Below, piece after piece: positions 10,705 through 18,773 of a stretch of DNA of 64,000 nt. The DNA comes from Rubrivivax sp. (GTDB lineage: Bacteria; Pseudomonadota; Gammaproteobacteria; Burkholderiales; Burkholderiaceae_C). The DNA is taken from assembly GCA_030680415.1 (NCBI GenBank), contig JAUXVE010000077.1, positions 20,098-84,097 of the forward strand, given 5' to 3'. The notes beneath the pieces were generated by a model. That model ran no database searches and was not told where the DNA came from. It was given only the letters and a program-made list of their open reading frames with translations. How positions within the stretch are numbered: the first letter of the stretch is position 1; every line of letters begins with the position of its first letter. The position numbers were made by a program, and so were the translations under genes.

Positions 10705-12066
10705 TCAGCCCGCGGCGTCCGCCACGGCCCGCACCAGCCAGCGCGCGGTGCGCAGCAACCGGGCGTCGTCGCCACGCCGGCCCACCAGTTGCACGCCCAG
10801 CGGCAGGCCGTTTTCGCCATGCAGCAGCGGCAGGCTCAGTGCCGGCATGCCCAGGTAGGTCCACAGCGTGCACATGACCGGGTCGCCGGTCGATTCCAGG
10901 CCCGCGGGCGCGGTGCCCAGCGTGGCCGGGGTGATGAGCGCGTCGTAGTGGTCGAAGACGCTCTCCAGGCTTTCAAGCAGCACGGGTACCCGGGCCAGCG
11001 CCTTGCGGTGCTCCACGGCCGTGACCTGGCGCCCGCGCTCGATCTGGCCGCGCAGCGAGGCCGAGATCTGGTCGCGGCCGCGTTCGTACTCCAGTTCGAA
11101 GGAGCCGGCGATGTCGGCTTCCATCACGGTGCGGTGCCAGCCCACGGCGTCGGCCGCCGACGCGGGCAGCTCGAACGGTGCAACGCGGCCTTCGAGCAGG
11201 GCCAGCAGTTCGCCGAAGGCCGCCTGCGCGTCAGCGGCCACACGGTCCCAGAAGGGCGTGGCCACCCAGCCCAGCGTGGGCGGCAAAGGGGCTTCGGCGC
11301 CGGCCAGGCGCAGCAGCGGCGGCGCCGCGCGCAAGCGGGTCTTCGGGTCCTGCGGGTCGTGGCCGGTCAGCACTTCGGCCAGCAGCGCCACGTCGTCCAG
11401 CGTGCGGCCGAAGACGCCGACCGCGTCGAACGCCGGTGACTGCGTCAGCACGCCCGTGCGCGGTATCAGCCCGGCGCTGGGCTTGAAGCCGTAGACGCCG
11501 CAGAAAGAGGCCGGGCGGATGACCGAGCCATTGGTCTGCGTGCCGATGGCCAGCGGCACCATGCCGGCGGCCACCGCCGCGGCCGAGCCGCTGGACGAAC
11601 CGCCCGGCGTGTGCACCGCCCCGCTGGCCGGTACATGCGGATTGCGCGTCTTGCCCGGCGCGTAGGTCGCCAGTTCGGTGGTGACGGTCTTGCCCATCAC
11701 CCAGCCGCCGGCCGCACGCAGCCGCCGCACCACGGCCGCGTCTTCGCGCGGCGTGCGGCCGGCGTGCAGCACGGTGCCGTCCTCGGTGGGCAGGTCGGCG
11801 GTGTCGATGATGTCCTTCACGCCCACCGCCAGGCCGAACAGCGGGCCGTCGGGTTCGCCCTGGGCGTGCGCTTCGTCCGCAGCCTCGGCCTGCGCCAGCG
11901 CGTGCGCGCGGTCGAGGTGGGCCCAGGCCTGCACCTGTGCGTCGACGGCGTCCACGCGCGCCAGCAGCGCCTGGGCGTAGTCGGTCACCGAACATTCGCC
12001 GGCGACGAGCCGTGTTCGTGCCTCGGTGGCGCTGAGCGCGGCGAGCAGGGCAGGATCGAGGCTCAT
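10705..12066 (-). CDS. Amidase signature-family hydrolase
   Basis: Amidase of 453 residues with the Ser-cisSer-Lys catalytic triad: Lys84 (GVKDIIDT), cis-Ser157 in the GGSSSGS loop, and nucleophile Ser181 in TQTNGSVIRPA. Family members hydrolyse diverse amides. GatA is unlikely because no gatB or gatC is adjacent and the C-terminal half differs. The stop of the TRAP small/large permease operon (ends 12071) is 4 bp upstream of this ATG on the same strand, so the amidase is probably the last gene of the TRAP operon. That suggests the imported organic acid or an amide of it is the substrate, by context only. Confidence 0.85.
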   Translation of the reverse strand: MSLDPALLAALSATEARTRLVAGECSVTDYAQALLARVDAVDAQVQAWAHLDRAHALAQAEAADEAHAQGEPDGPLFGLAVGVKDIIDTADLPTEDGTVLHAGRTPREDAAVVRRLRAAGGWVMGKTVTTELATYAPGKTRNPHVPASGAVHTPGGSSSGSAAAVAAGMVPLAIGTQTNGSVIRPASFCGVYGFKPSAGLIPRTGVLTQSPAFDAVGVFGRTLDDVALLAEVLTGHDPQDPKTRLRAAPPLLRLAGAEAPLPPTLGWVATPFWDRVAADAQAAFGELLALLEGRVAPFELPASAADAVGWHRTVMEADIAGSFELEYERGRDQISASLRGQIERGRQVTAVEHRKALARVPVLLESLESVFDHYDALITPATLGTAPAGLESTGDPVMCTLWTYLGMPALSLPLLHGENGLPLGVQLVGRRGDDARLLRTARWLVRAVADAAG

Positions 12067-12070
12067 CGGA

Positions 12071-13417
12071 TCAGCGGCTGTAAAGCACTTCCGGCAGCCA
12101 GAACACCAGCTTCGGGAAGATATAGATCGCCGCCATGGCGACGAAGACCATCGAGACGAACGGCAGGCAACCCTTGAAGATGGTCCCGAGCAGCACGTGT
12201 TTCGGCGCCACGCCCTTCAGGTAGTAGGCCGACATGGCCATCGGCGGCGTCAGGAACGAGGTCTGCAGGTTGAGCGCGATCAGGATGCCGAAGAAGATGG
12301 GGTCGACGCCGAAGTGCGACAGCAAGGGCAGGAAGATGGGCACGAAGATGATGATGATCTCGCTCCATTCCAGCGGCCAGCCGAGCAGGAAGATGATCAC
12401 CTGGGTGATCAGAAGGAAGGTGACCGTATTCAGGTTCAATCCGAGCACGAATTCCTTGATCAGGTGCTCGCCGCCCAGGTAGCTGAAGATCGACGAGAAC
12501 AGCCAGGAGCCCACGAACAGGTAGCAGACCATGGCCGAGGTGCGCGCGGTCAGGTACACCGCCTCGCGCAGCTTGCCCCAGGTCATGGCGCGGTAGCCCA
12601 CGGCCAGCAGCACCGAGCCCAGCGCGCCGATGGCCGCCGCCTCGCTGGGCGTGGCGAAGCCGAAGAGGATGGCGCCCAGCACCGACATGATGAGAAAGGC
12701 GAGCGGGAAGAAGGCCTTGATCAAGAGCAGGAAGACGGCGAAGAAACCCATCTTGTTCTCGTCCTCGGGCATGCTGGGCATCAGCTTCGGGTTCAGCACC
12801 GCCCGCACGATGACGTACACGAGGTACAGGCCCGCGAGCACGAAGCCCGGCAACAGCGCCGCCGCGTACAGCTTGACCACCGAGACGCCGGCCGTCGCGC
12901 CGTAGACGATGAGCATGATCGAGGGCGGGATCAGGATGCCCAGCGTGCCGCCGGCGCAGATGACGCCGGCCGCGATGCTCTGGTCGTAGCGCGCCTTGAG
13001 CATCGCCGGAAAAGCCAGCAGCCCCATCAGCGTGACCACCGCGCCGACGATGCCGGTGGCGGTGGCGAAGAGGGTACAGGTCACCAGCGCCGCGATCGCC
13101 ATAGCACCCGGCACGCGCCGGAAGGCCACCTGCAGGCTCAGGAACAGCTGGTCCAGGATGTTCGAGCGCTCGATCATGTAACCCATGAACAGGAACAGCG
13201 GTATGGCGACCAGGATGTCGCTGTTCATCACGCTGAACGTGTTCTGCGTGAGGAGATAGAAGACGCGGTTGTCGAAGAAGGTCTGGTCGGGCGTGAAGTA
13301 GGCGTAGAAGCCGAAGGCCACCCCCATCGCCATCAGCGTGAAGGCGATCGGGAAGCCCAGCATGATGATGAAGATGAACAGGCCCAGCATCAGCAGGGCG
13401 AGTTGCGGGTCGCTCAT
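12071..13417 (-). CDS. dctM: TRAP transporter large permease (DctM/TakM-like)
   Basis: Integral membrane protein of 448 residues with about 12 helices, the DctM subunit that forms the Na+-coupled transport path of a tripartite ATP-independent periplasmic transporter. Typical segments are FIIMLGFPIAFTLMAMG near the N-terminus, ATATGIVGAVVTLMGLLAFP and GGTLGILIPPSIMLIVYGA. The start overlaps the end of the small-permease gene by 4 bp (ATGA). It works with the binding protein at 14108-15250. Confidence 0.93.
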   Translation of the reverse strand: MSDPQLALLMLGLFIFIIMLGFPIAFTLMAMGVAFGFYAYFTPDQTFFDNRVFYLLTQNTFSVMNSDILVAIPLFLFMGYMIERSNILDQLFLSLQVAFRRVPGAMAIAALVTCTLFATATGIVGAVVTLMGLLAFPAMLKARYDQSIAAGVICAGGTLGILIPPSIMLIVYGATAGVSVVKLYAAALLPGFVLAGLYLVYVIVRAVLNPKLMPSMPEDENKMGFFAVFLLLIKAFFPLAFLIMSVLGAILFGFATPSEAAAIGALGSVLLAVGYRAMTWGKLREAVYLTARTSAMVCYLFVGSWLFSSIFSYLGGEHLIKEFVLGLNLNTVTFLLITQVIIFLLGWPLEWSEIIIIFVPIFLPLLSHFGVDPIFFGILIALNLQTSFLTPPMAMSAYYLKGVAPKHVLLGTIFKGCLPFVSMVFVAMAAIYIFPKLVFWLPEVLYSR

Positions 13418-14004
13418 GCCTTGTCTCCCGCCTGCTGGCCGGCCGCCGTGATGTGGACGAGCTGGTCCTCCAGCTCCTCGACGTCATGCATGCGGGCCGG
13501 CCACGCGCCCGTCTGCAGGCACAGCACGCAGCGAAGCATCTCGGCAATGCCCTGCAGCACGAGCAGCACGCCGGCAGCCGGGATCAGCATCTTCAGCGGC
13601 CAGATCGGCACGCCCACCGGGCTGTTGACGCTGACCTCCTTGATCGCCATGGCCTCGTGGCCGTAGCCCCAGCCGGCGATGACGAGTGCCAGCACGCCGG
13701 GGAAGTAGAAGAGGATGTAGAGCACGAATTCGAGCACGGCCTGGTGGCGCGGCTTCAGGCGCCGGTAAAAGATGTCGGCGCGCACATGGCCGCCGCGCGA
13801 CAGCGTATAGGCGCCCGCCATCAGGAACAGTGCCCCGTAGAGGATGAAGCTGAAGTCGAAGGCCCAGCTCGTGGGGTCGTTCAGCGCATAGCGCACGAAG
13901 ACCTCCCAGCTGACGCCGAGCACGAGGATGACGATGCACCACGAGAAAGCGTGGCCGACCGACTTGTTGAGCATGTCGATCGTTCGTATGACGCCAGAGA
14001 TCAT
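13414..14004 (-). CDS. dctQ: TRAP transporter small permease (DctQ/TakQ-like)
   Basis: Membrane protein of 196 residues with four predicted helices, the usual DctQ layout. The conserved stretch WEVFVRYALNDPTSWAFDFS between helices 1 and 2 and GAYTLSRGGHVRADIFYRRL before helix 3 match the family. It has a hydrophilic C-terminal tail. It overlaps dctM by 4 bp and is separated from the binding-protein gene by 103 bp containing two hairpins. Confidence 0.9.
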   Translation of the reverse strand: MISGVIRTIDMLNKSVGHAFSWCIVILVLGVSWEVFVRYALNDPTSWAFDFSFILYGALFLMAGAYTLSRGGHVRADIFYRRLKPRHQAVLEFVLYILFYFPGVLALVIAGWGYGHEAMAIKEVSVNSPVGVPIWPLKMLIPAAGVLLVLQGIAEMLRCVLCLQTGAWPARMHDVEELEDQLVHITAAGQQAGDKA

Positions 14005-14037
14005 GGCCGCCTCAGTTCAACGTGGAGGGATATCGCA

Positions 14038-14099
14038 AAGAAGGGAGGCGCGGGCCTCCCTTCTTCGTTCGGGGTGCCGCAGCGCCCAGGCGCTGCGGC
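14038..14099 (-). terminator. Two perfect stem-loops between dctP and dctQ
   Basis: Two perfect hairpins fill most of the 103-bp gap. One has a 12-bp stem at 14038-14049/14054-14065 with a 4-nt loop; the other has a 10-bp stem (GCCGCAGCGC / GCGCTGCGGC) at 14076-14085/14090-14099. On the transcribed strand they follow the dctP stop. Such elements commonly stabilise or partially terminate the mRNA so that the binding protein is made in excess of the permease. Confidence 0.7.
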
Positions 14100-14107
14100 G
14101 TTGGTTG

Positions 14108-15250
14108 TCAGAAGCCCAGCTTGCCGTGGATGTGCTCGTAACCCACCTTGTAGTCGGCCTCGTTGTAGAACATGTACCTGGCGACGCGCTTGGACCAGGC
14201 CTTCTGGCTGTCGACCACCTTCTTGAAGAACGGGTCTTCGTCGGACAGCTTCTTCGTGACGACGTCCCAGGCCTTGATCTGCGCATCGAAGATGGACTTC
14301 GGCGTGCGGATGATGTTGACCTTGTCGGTGGTGCCCAGGGCCTCGAAGTCCTTCGAGTAGTTGTCCATCGCCGTCCACCAGTTCGACGAGGACGCCGCTT
14401 CGGCGCTGTAGCGCAGGATGGCCTTCAGGTCGGCCGGCAGCGAGTCGTGCTTCTTCTTGTTGAAGATGATCTCGAAGAATTCCATCGCCTGGTGGAAGCT
14501 GCCCATCATGTAGTTCTTGGCCACGTCCTGGGCGCCGAAGCGGCGGTCGGAAGTGGGGTTGTTGAACTCGAAGGCGTCGATCACGCCGCGGTCCATGGCG
14601 GGCACGATTTCGCCGCCCGGCAACTGCGTGACCCGGACGCCCATCTCCTGCATCAGGTCGGCAGCCAGGCCCACGGTGCGGTACTTCAGGCCCTTCAGAC
14701 CGTTGGCGTCGGTGATGGGCTTCTTGAACCAGCCCAGCGGCTGCGTCGGCATCGGCATCGCGAAATAACCGACGATGTCCAGGTTGAGGATCTTTAGCAG
14801 CTCGTTGTACAGCTCCATGCCGCCACCGCGGTGGATCCAGGCCAGCATTTGCGGTGCGTCGCTGCCGTTGATGGGACCGGAGCCGAACAGCGAGGCCACC
14901 TTGCTCTTGCCGTACCAGTACACCGGCACGTGGTGGCCGGCGTCGAGCACGCCCTTGTTCACGGCGTCCATCACCTCGAAGGGCTTGACCACCGCGCCGG
15001 CGACGAGATAGTCGATGCGCAGGCGGCCGCCGGCCATGTCGTTGACGCGCTTGACATATTCCTCGGCCATCTCGTTGAAGATGTCCTTGGCGCCCCAGGC
15101 GCCCTGCATCTTCAGCACGATGGGCGACTGCGCGACGGCGATCATCGGTACGGCCATGGCGGCAGCGCCGGCGGCACCGGAAACAGCCGTGCCAAGGAAG
15201 CGGCGGCGGGACGGGGCCGAATCGACGCGGGGCGACGTGGTGTCTGTCAT
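14108..15250 (-). CDS. dctP: TRAP transporter periplasmic binding protein (TakP-like), Tat-exported
   Basis: Extracytoplasmic solute receptor of 380 residues. The N-terminus SRRRFLGTAVSGAAG is a twin-arginine signal with cleavage near AVAQS. The GLKYRTVGLAADLMQEMG and LPGGEIVPAMDRGVIDAFEF segments match the TakP branch of DctP proteins, where the Arg and the Glu/Asn in these segments bind a 2-oxoacid carboxylate with a cation; the substrate here is inferred. The ATG at 15250 has an AGGAG ribosome site. First gene of a dctP-dctQ-dctM-amidase operon. Confidence 0.9.
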   Translation of the reverse strand: MTDTTSPRVDSAPSRRRFLGTAVSGAAGAAAMAVPMIAVAQSPIVLKMQGAWGAKDIFNEMAEEYVKRVNDMAGGRLRIDYLVAGAVVKPFEVMDAVNKGVLDAGHHVPVYWYGKSKVASLFGSGPINGSDAPQMLAWIHRGGGMELYNELLKILNLDIVGYFAMPMPTQPLGWFKKPITDANGLKGLKYRTVGLAADLMQEMGVRVTQLPGGEIVPAMDRGVIDAFEFNNPTSDRRFGAQDVAKNYMMGSFHQAMEFFEIIFNKKKHDSLPADLKAILRYSAEAASSSNWWTAMDNYSKDFEALGTTDKVNIIRTPKSIFDAQIKAWDVVTKKLSDEDPFFKKVVDSQKAWSKRVARYMFYNEADYKVGYEHIHGKLGF

Positions 15251-15481
15251 CTGATATCTCCTGAGCGCAAGGCGCTGTCTCTTGGGGTGGGGCGGGATGC
15301 TCTGGGATTGCACCGCCGACTTTCGCCGGTGATCCGCCGCGGACAAGTCGGTAATACCCCCAAGAAAGGGCTCTGCACCGAGCCGCAGAACCCGCCGTAC
15401 CCCAGTACACGACGGGATTGCAGCTACTGTAGGCGAAGCTGTGCTGATGGCAGCGCAAAGGCGAGCGTTGTGTGCGGGCAA
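15251..15481 (-). promoter_or_regulatory. Upstream region of the TRAP operon with repeated TACCCC elements
   Basis: This 231-bp gap holds no gene I can support. On the plus strand GGTAATACC (an odd-length palindrome) followed by CCCAAG occurs near 15350, and a related GTACCCCAGTAC lies near 15400. The spaced TACCCC motifs are of the kind bound by NarL/LuxR-type response regulators, so they are candidate operators for dctP. No clear -35/-10 pair was found. Confidence 0.3.
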
Positions 15482-16045
15482 TCAGCGACGACGCCCCCCG
15501 ACCTGCACCACCAGCCGCACGCGGTCGGCAACGAAGGGCAGGCCGAAGGTGGCGCCGAAATCGCTGCGCAGGATCTCGCCTTCGAAGTCGCCGCCGCAGA
15601 CTTCGGCGGTTTCGTCACCGCGGCAGGCGAAGCGCAGCGCATGCAGGCTCAGCGGCCGGCTCACGCCGCGCAGCGTGAACTCGCCGCGCACCTCGGCCAG
15701 GCGCTGGCCTTCGAAGCGGAAGTTGCGCGCCACGAAGTAGGCCTCGGGGTGTTCGGTGCTGGCCAGCAGGTCGGCCTGGCGCAGGCGGGCGTTGAACACG
15801 GGCAGGCCGGTGTCCACGCCGGCGGTGGCAATGCGCAGGCTCACCTCGCCGCGGCCGGCGGCGCGGTCCAGCGTGACCTCACCGCTGACGGGCCCGAAGC
15901 GCCCGCTCGATGTGGAAGTGCCGAAGTGCAGCACCTCGAAGTGCACGAAGCTGTGCGCGGGCTCGAGTGTGTAGATCGCCGGCTGGGCCGCGGCGCATGC
16001 GCTCGCGAGACCCAGCACGGCCGGCAGCAGGGTCGTGGCTTTCAT
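15482..16045 (-). CDS. YceI-family periplasmic lipocalin-like protein (copy 1)
   Basis: YceI protein of 187 residues with a Sec signal peptide (MKATTLLPAVLGLASACAAA). YceI proteins form a beta-barrel that binds isoprenoid lipids such as ubiquinone. The signature runs IYTLEPAHSFVHFEVLHFGTS near the mature N-terminus to CGGDFEGEILRSDFG near the end. Two cysteines (FACRGD and VCGGDF) could form a disulfide. Third YceI gene after cytochrome b561 in one operon. Confidence 0.88.
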   Translation of the reverse strand: MKATTLLPAVLGLASACAAAQPAIYTLEPAHSFVHFEVLHFGTSTSSGRFGPVSGEVTLDRAAGRGEVSLRIATAGVDTGLPVFNARLRQADLLASTEHPEAYFVARNFRFEGQRLAEVRGEFTLRGVSRPLSLHALRFACRGDETAEVCGGDFEGEILRSDFGATFGLPFVADRVRLVVQVGGRRR

Positions 16046-16079
16046 GCCGCGATGCTGCCGCAGGTCGAAGGGGGCGGCT

Positions 16080-16658
16080 CTATTGCTTGATCGCTTCGAC
16101 CTGCACCAGCAGCCGCACCTTGTCCGGCGCCACGGCCGGCAGGCCGTAGCTCACGCCCCACAGGCTGCGCTGGATGACGGCTTCGAAGTCGCCGCCGCAG
16201 ACCTCGCGTTTGAACACCGGGTTCAGGTAGCAGTTGAAGCGCTTGGCCTTCAACGTCACCGGGTGCGACTTGCCCAGCATCGTGAGCGTGCCCGCGACCT
16301 CGGTGACCTGGTCGCCGGCAAAGGTGAACTGGCTGCCGACGAAGCTGGCGGTCGGGTGCTCGGCCACGTCGAGGATGTCCTTGCTGCGCAGGTGGCCATC
16401 GAACGGCGCCACGCCCGAGTTGACCGACGCCATGTCGATCGTGATCTCGACGCGGCCACTGCGCGCGGCGCGGTCGAATTGCACCGTGCCTTCCTTCCTG
16501 TCGAAGCGGGCGCGGCTGGTCGAGGTGCCGAAGTGCACGACCTCGAAGGTCACGAAGGTGTGCGTGGGGTCGATGGCGTAGTTGCCGCCGTCGGCGTGCG
16601 CCGTGCCGAGGGTACCGAGGGCGGCCGCGCAGGCAGCGGCTGCGATGAGCGTTTTCAT
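16080..16658 (-). CDS. YceI-family periplasmic protein (copy 2)
   Basis: YceI paralogue of 192 residues with a signal peptide ending ALGTLGTAHA. It shares with copy 1 the FEVVHFGTSTS motif, the cysteine pair (FNCYLNP and EVCGGDFEA) and the closing KVRLLVQVEA strand, so the two arose by tandem duplication. Likely binds a quinone or other isoprenoid in the periplasm. It lies 34 bp from copy 1 and 39 bp from copy 3. Confidence 0.88.
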   Translation of the reverse strand: MKTLIAAAACAAALGTLGTAHADGGNYAIDPTHTFVTFEVVHFGTSTSRARFDRKEGTVQFDRAARSGRVEITIDMASVNSGVAPFDGHLRSKDILDVAEHPTASFVGSQFTFAGDQVTEVAGTLTMLGKSHPVTLKAKRFNCYLNPVFKREVCGGDFEAVIQRSLWGVSYGLPAVAPDKVRLLVQVEAIKQ

Positions 16659-16697
16659 CGTCCGTGCTCCAGAAAAGGTCGGAGGAAGGGTGAGGGG

Positions 16698-17294
16698 TCA
16701 GGGCGATGGCAGACCCGACAGCGTGAGCCTGAAGCGCACGATCACGTCGTTGGCCAGCAGCGAGGTGTCGGACCATTCGGCTTCGCCGACCTTGAAGTCC
16801 AGCCGCCTGAGGGTGAAGCTGCCGCTGGCGACATGGTGCGCGCCCGCCGGCGCCAACTGCACCGGGACGACCACCTCGCGTACGGAGCCCTTGATGGCGA
16901 GCTTGCCGGCGACGTCGAAGCGGCCCGCTCCGGCGGCCTTGATGCTGCTGGACTGGAATGTCGCCTGCGGAAAGCCCGCTGCATCGAGCCAGGTCGGCCT
17001 AGACACCTCGGCGTCGAGTTCGGCGCTGCCGAAACGGGCGCTGGCGGTGTCGATGGCCAGGCTGACGCGGCCGTCCTCGGGCTTCTTCGGGTCGAGCGCC
17101 ACCTCGGCGCTGAAACGGCCGAACCTGCCCTCCACCGGCACGCCCATCTGGCGTGTCGTGAAGGCGATCTCGCTGCCGGCCGCCTGCAACTGCGCGGGCT
17201 TCGGCTGGGCGTAGGCGATCTGCAGGCCGGCGCTGGACAGCGCCAGCAGCAGCGTGGCCAGCGCGGTGAGGGCAGTCAAACGACGGTGCGACAT
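16698..17294 (-). CDS. YceI-family periplasmic protein (copy 3, divergent)
   Basis: YceI-type protein of 198 residues with a long signal peptide (LLLALSSAGLQIAYAQ). It keeps the barrel pattern (GSEIAFTTRQMGVPVEGRFG near the start, RLDFKVGEAEWSDTSLLAND near the end) but lacks the HFG motif and both cysteines of the other two copies. It resembles the YceI branch usually found directly beside cytochrome b561, and here it follows that gene by 3 bp. Confidence 0.85.
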   Translation of the reverse strand: MSHRRLTALTALATLLLALSSAGLQIAYAQPKPAQLQAAGSEIAFTTRQMGVPVEGRFGRFSAEVALDPKKPEDGRVSLAIDTASARFGSAELDAEVSRPTWLDAAGFPQATFQSSSIKAAGAGRFDVAGKLAIKGSVREVVVPVQLAPAGAHHVASGSFTLRRLDFKVGEAEWSDTSLLANDVIVRFRLTLSGLPSP

Positions 17295-17297
17295 GGC

Positions 17298-17894
17298 CTA
17301 CGGCCTGGACGGTTGAAGGGTGGAGCCGACGCGACGCCGCGCCGGCATCATGCGCAGCAGCAGCCCGTCGCGGTCGATGAAATGGTGTTTGAGCGCCGCA
17401 GCCACGTGCAGCGCCACCACGGCGGCCAGCGCATACGCCAGCCCATGGTGCACCGTTTTGAGCGTCTCCGACAGGGCGCGGTCGGGGCTGACGAAGTCGG
17501 GCAAGGGCAGCACGCCGAACAGCACCACCGGGAAGCCCGCTGCCGAGCTGTAGGCCCAGCCGGCCAGCGGCGCGGCGAAGAACAGCGCGTACAGCACGGC
17601 GTGCGCGCCATGGGCGGCGCGGCGCTGCCAGGCCGGCATCGGCGCAGCGGGCGGTGGCCGGTGCGTCAGGCGCCAGAGAAGACGCACGGCCGACAGCACG
17701 AGGATCGTCACCCCGGCCCACTTGTGCCAGTTGTAGAGCTTCACGCGCGCCGGCGAAAACGGCAGGCCCGTCATGTAGAGGCCGACCGCCAGCGAGCCCA
17801 GGATCAGCAGCGCCAGCAACCAGTGCAGCACGATCGAACCCAGGTGGTAGCGCGCCTGGGCGGACACGGCGGGGCCAGAGGAGGAAGTCGTCAC
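17298..17894 (-). CDS. Cytochrome b561 family membrane protein
   Basis: Four-helix diheme cytochrome of 198 residues. Conserved histidines that can ligate two b hemes are visible in helix 1 (GSIVLHWLLALL), helix 2 (YNWHKWAGVTIL), helix 3/4 (LKTVHHGLAYALA) and helix 4 (VALHVAAALKHHF). It probably oxidises quinol or moves electrons across the inner membrane. The start is GTG at 17894. The tight linkage to three YceI genes fits the known b561-YceI partnership, in which YceI may deliver or sense quinone. Confidence 0.9.
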   Translation of the reverse strand: MTTSSSGPAVSAQARYHLGSIVLHWLLALLILGSLAVGLYMTGLPFSPARVKLYNWHKWAGVTILVLSAVRLLWRLTHRPPPAAPMPAWQRRAAHGAHAVLYALFFAAPLAGWAYSSAAGFPVVLFGVLPLPDFVSPDRALSETLKTVHHGLAYALAAVVALHVAAALKHHFIDRDGLLLRMMPARRRVGSTLQPSRP

Positions 17895-17952
17895 GCCGCC
17901 GATTGTGGGAGTCGCAGCCGCGGCCGCCGTTCAAGCGCTTTGAGTGCCGCGG

Positions 17953-18762
17953 TCAGGGGCTGCGAACGACGCGTTGGCGCTGCACCGCAGCGGCCAGCGC
18001 GGCATCGTGCAGCAGGCCCTGGCGCAGCGCGAAGTCCAGCGTCACCAGCGCAGCGTCCACCGTCATCAGCGCACCTGCAGCATGGCCGCAGGCCAGTGTC
18101 AGCGCCTCGGCCACGGGCATCAAGGTGAAGCCGGCCACTTCGCCGTCCTGGTTCCGCGGCGCCCAGTCCGCGGGCAGTTCGAGGTCGTAGCTGTACAGCC
18201 ATTCGTGCTGCCAGCCCTCGGGGATGTCGCGCTGCAGTCGCAGCACGCCGCCGGCACGGGCGCCGTTCAGCTGCGCAGGCTGCAGGCCGGCTTCTTCCCA
18301 GCCCTCGCGCACGAGGGCCTGTGCAGGGGTCTGGCCGTGCGGCACACCGCCGCCGACGAGGTTGTCGAACAGGCCCGGGTCGGTGGCCTTGGTCGGCGAG
18401 CGCCGGGCGACCCACAACTGGCTGGGGCGGCCGGCAGCGTCGCAGACATAGCCGTTGGCGTGGGCGCCGAAGGTCAGCGTGCCCCAGAAGCGCGAGGCAG
18501 CGCGTTCGATGCACGCCAGCACGCGCAGCGTGGCCGGGTCGACCAAGGCGTAGGGCTCGTCGCGCCAGGCGCGGATCAGGCCCTGCCGGCGCAGTGCCTG
18601 ATGCAGGCGGTCGAAGTGCGCGTCACGCTGCGGGCCGTCGTCGCGCCAGGAGACACCGTCTTCGGCCACCGCCACCAGGTCGGCGAACGGGGCCAGGTGC
18701 GGCAGGTGAGCACGCGCCACCGAGCCGACCTCGATGCCGTCGATGTGGAACGGCACCCGCAC
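17953..18762 (-). CDS. Nudix hydrolase with N-terminal DUF4743-like domain
   Basis: Protein of about 269 residues. The N-terminal half (VPFHIDGIEVGSVARAHL) matches the DUF4743 domain that precedes Nudix domains in thiamine-pyrophosphokinase-like Nudix proteins. The Nudix box is GGVPHGQTPAQALVREGWEE followed by AGL: the REXXEE metal-binding core is intact, while the first conserved Glu is Gln. The start is placed at GTG 18762, 11 bp after the upstream stop; GTG 18756 is an alternative, and no ATG exists near. The open frame further upstream overlaps the oxidoreductase gene in another frame and is not coding. Confidence 0.78.
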   Translation of the reverse strand: MRVPFHIDGIEVGSVARAHLPHLAPFADLVAVAEDGVSWRDDGPQRDAHFDRLHQALRRQGLIRAWRDEPYALVDPATLRVLACIERAASRFWGTLTFGAHANGYVCDAAGRPSQLWVARRSPTKATDPGLFDNLVGGGVPHGQTPAQALVREGWEEAGLQPAQLNGARAGGVLRLQRDIPEGWQHEWLYSYDLELPADWAPRNQDGEVAGFTLMPVAEALTLACGHAAGALMTVDAALVTLDFALRQGLLHDAALAAAVQRQRVVRSP

Positions 18763-18773
18763 GCTGGCGCCCG

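Noticed and set aside
12026..13666. 546-codon plus-strand frame rich in Gln/Asp/His opposite dctM
   Set aside because: It is the reverse complement of hydrophobic dctM codons; the composition is typical of such antisense frames.
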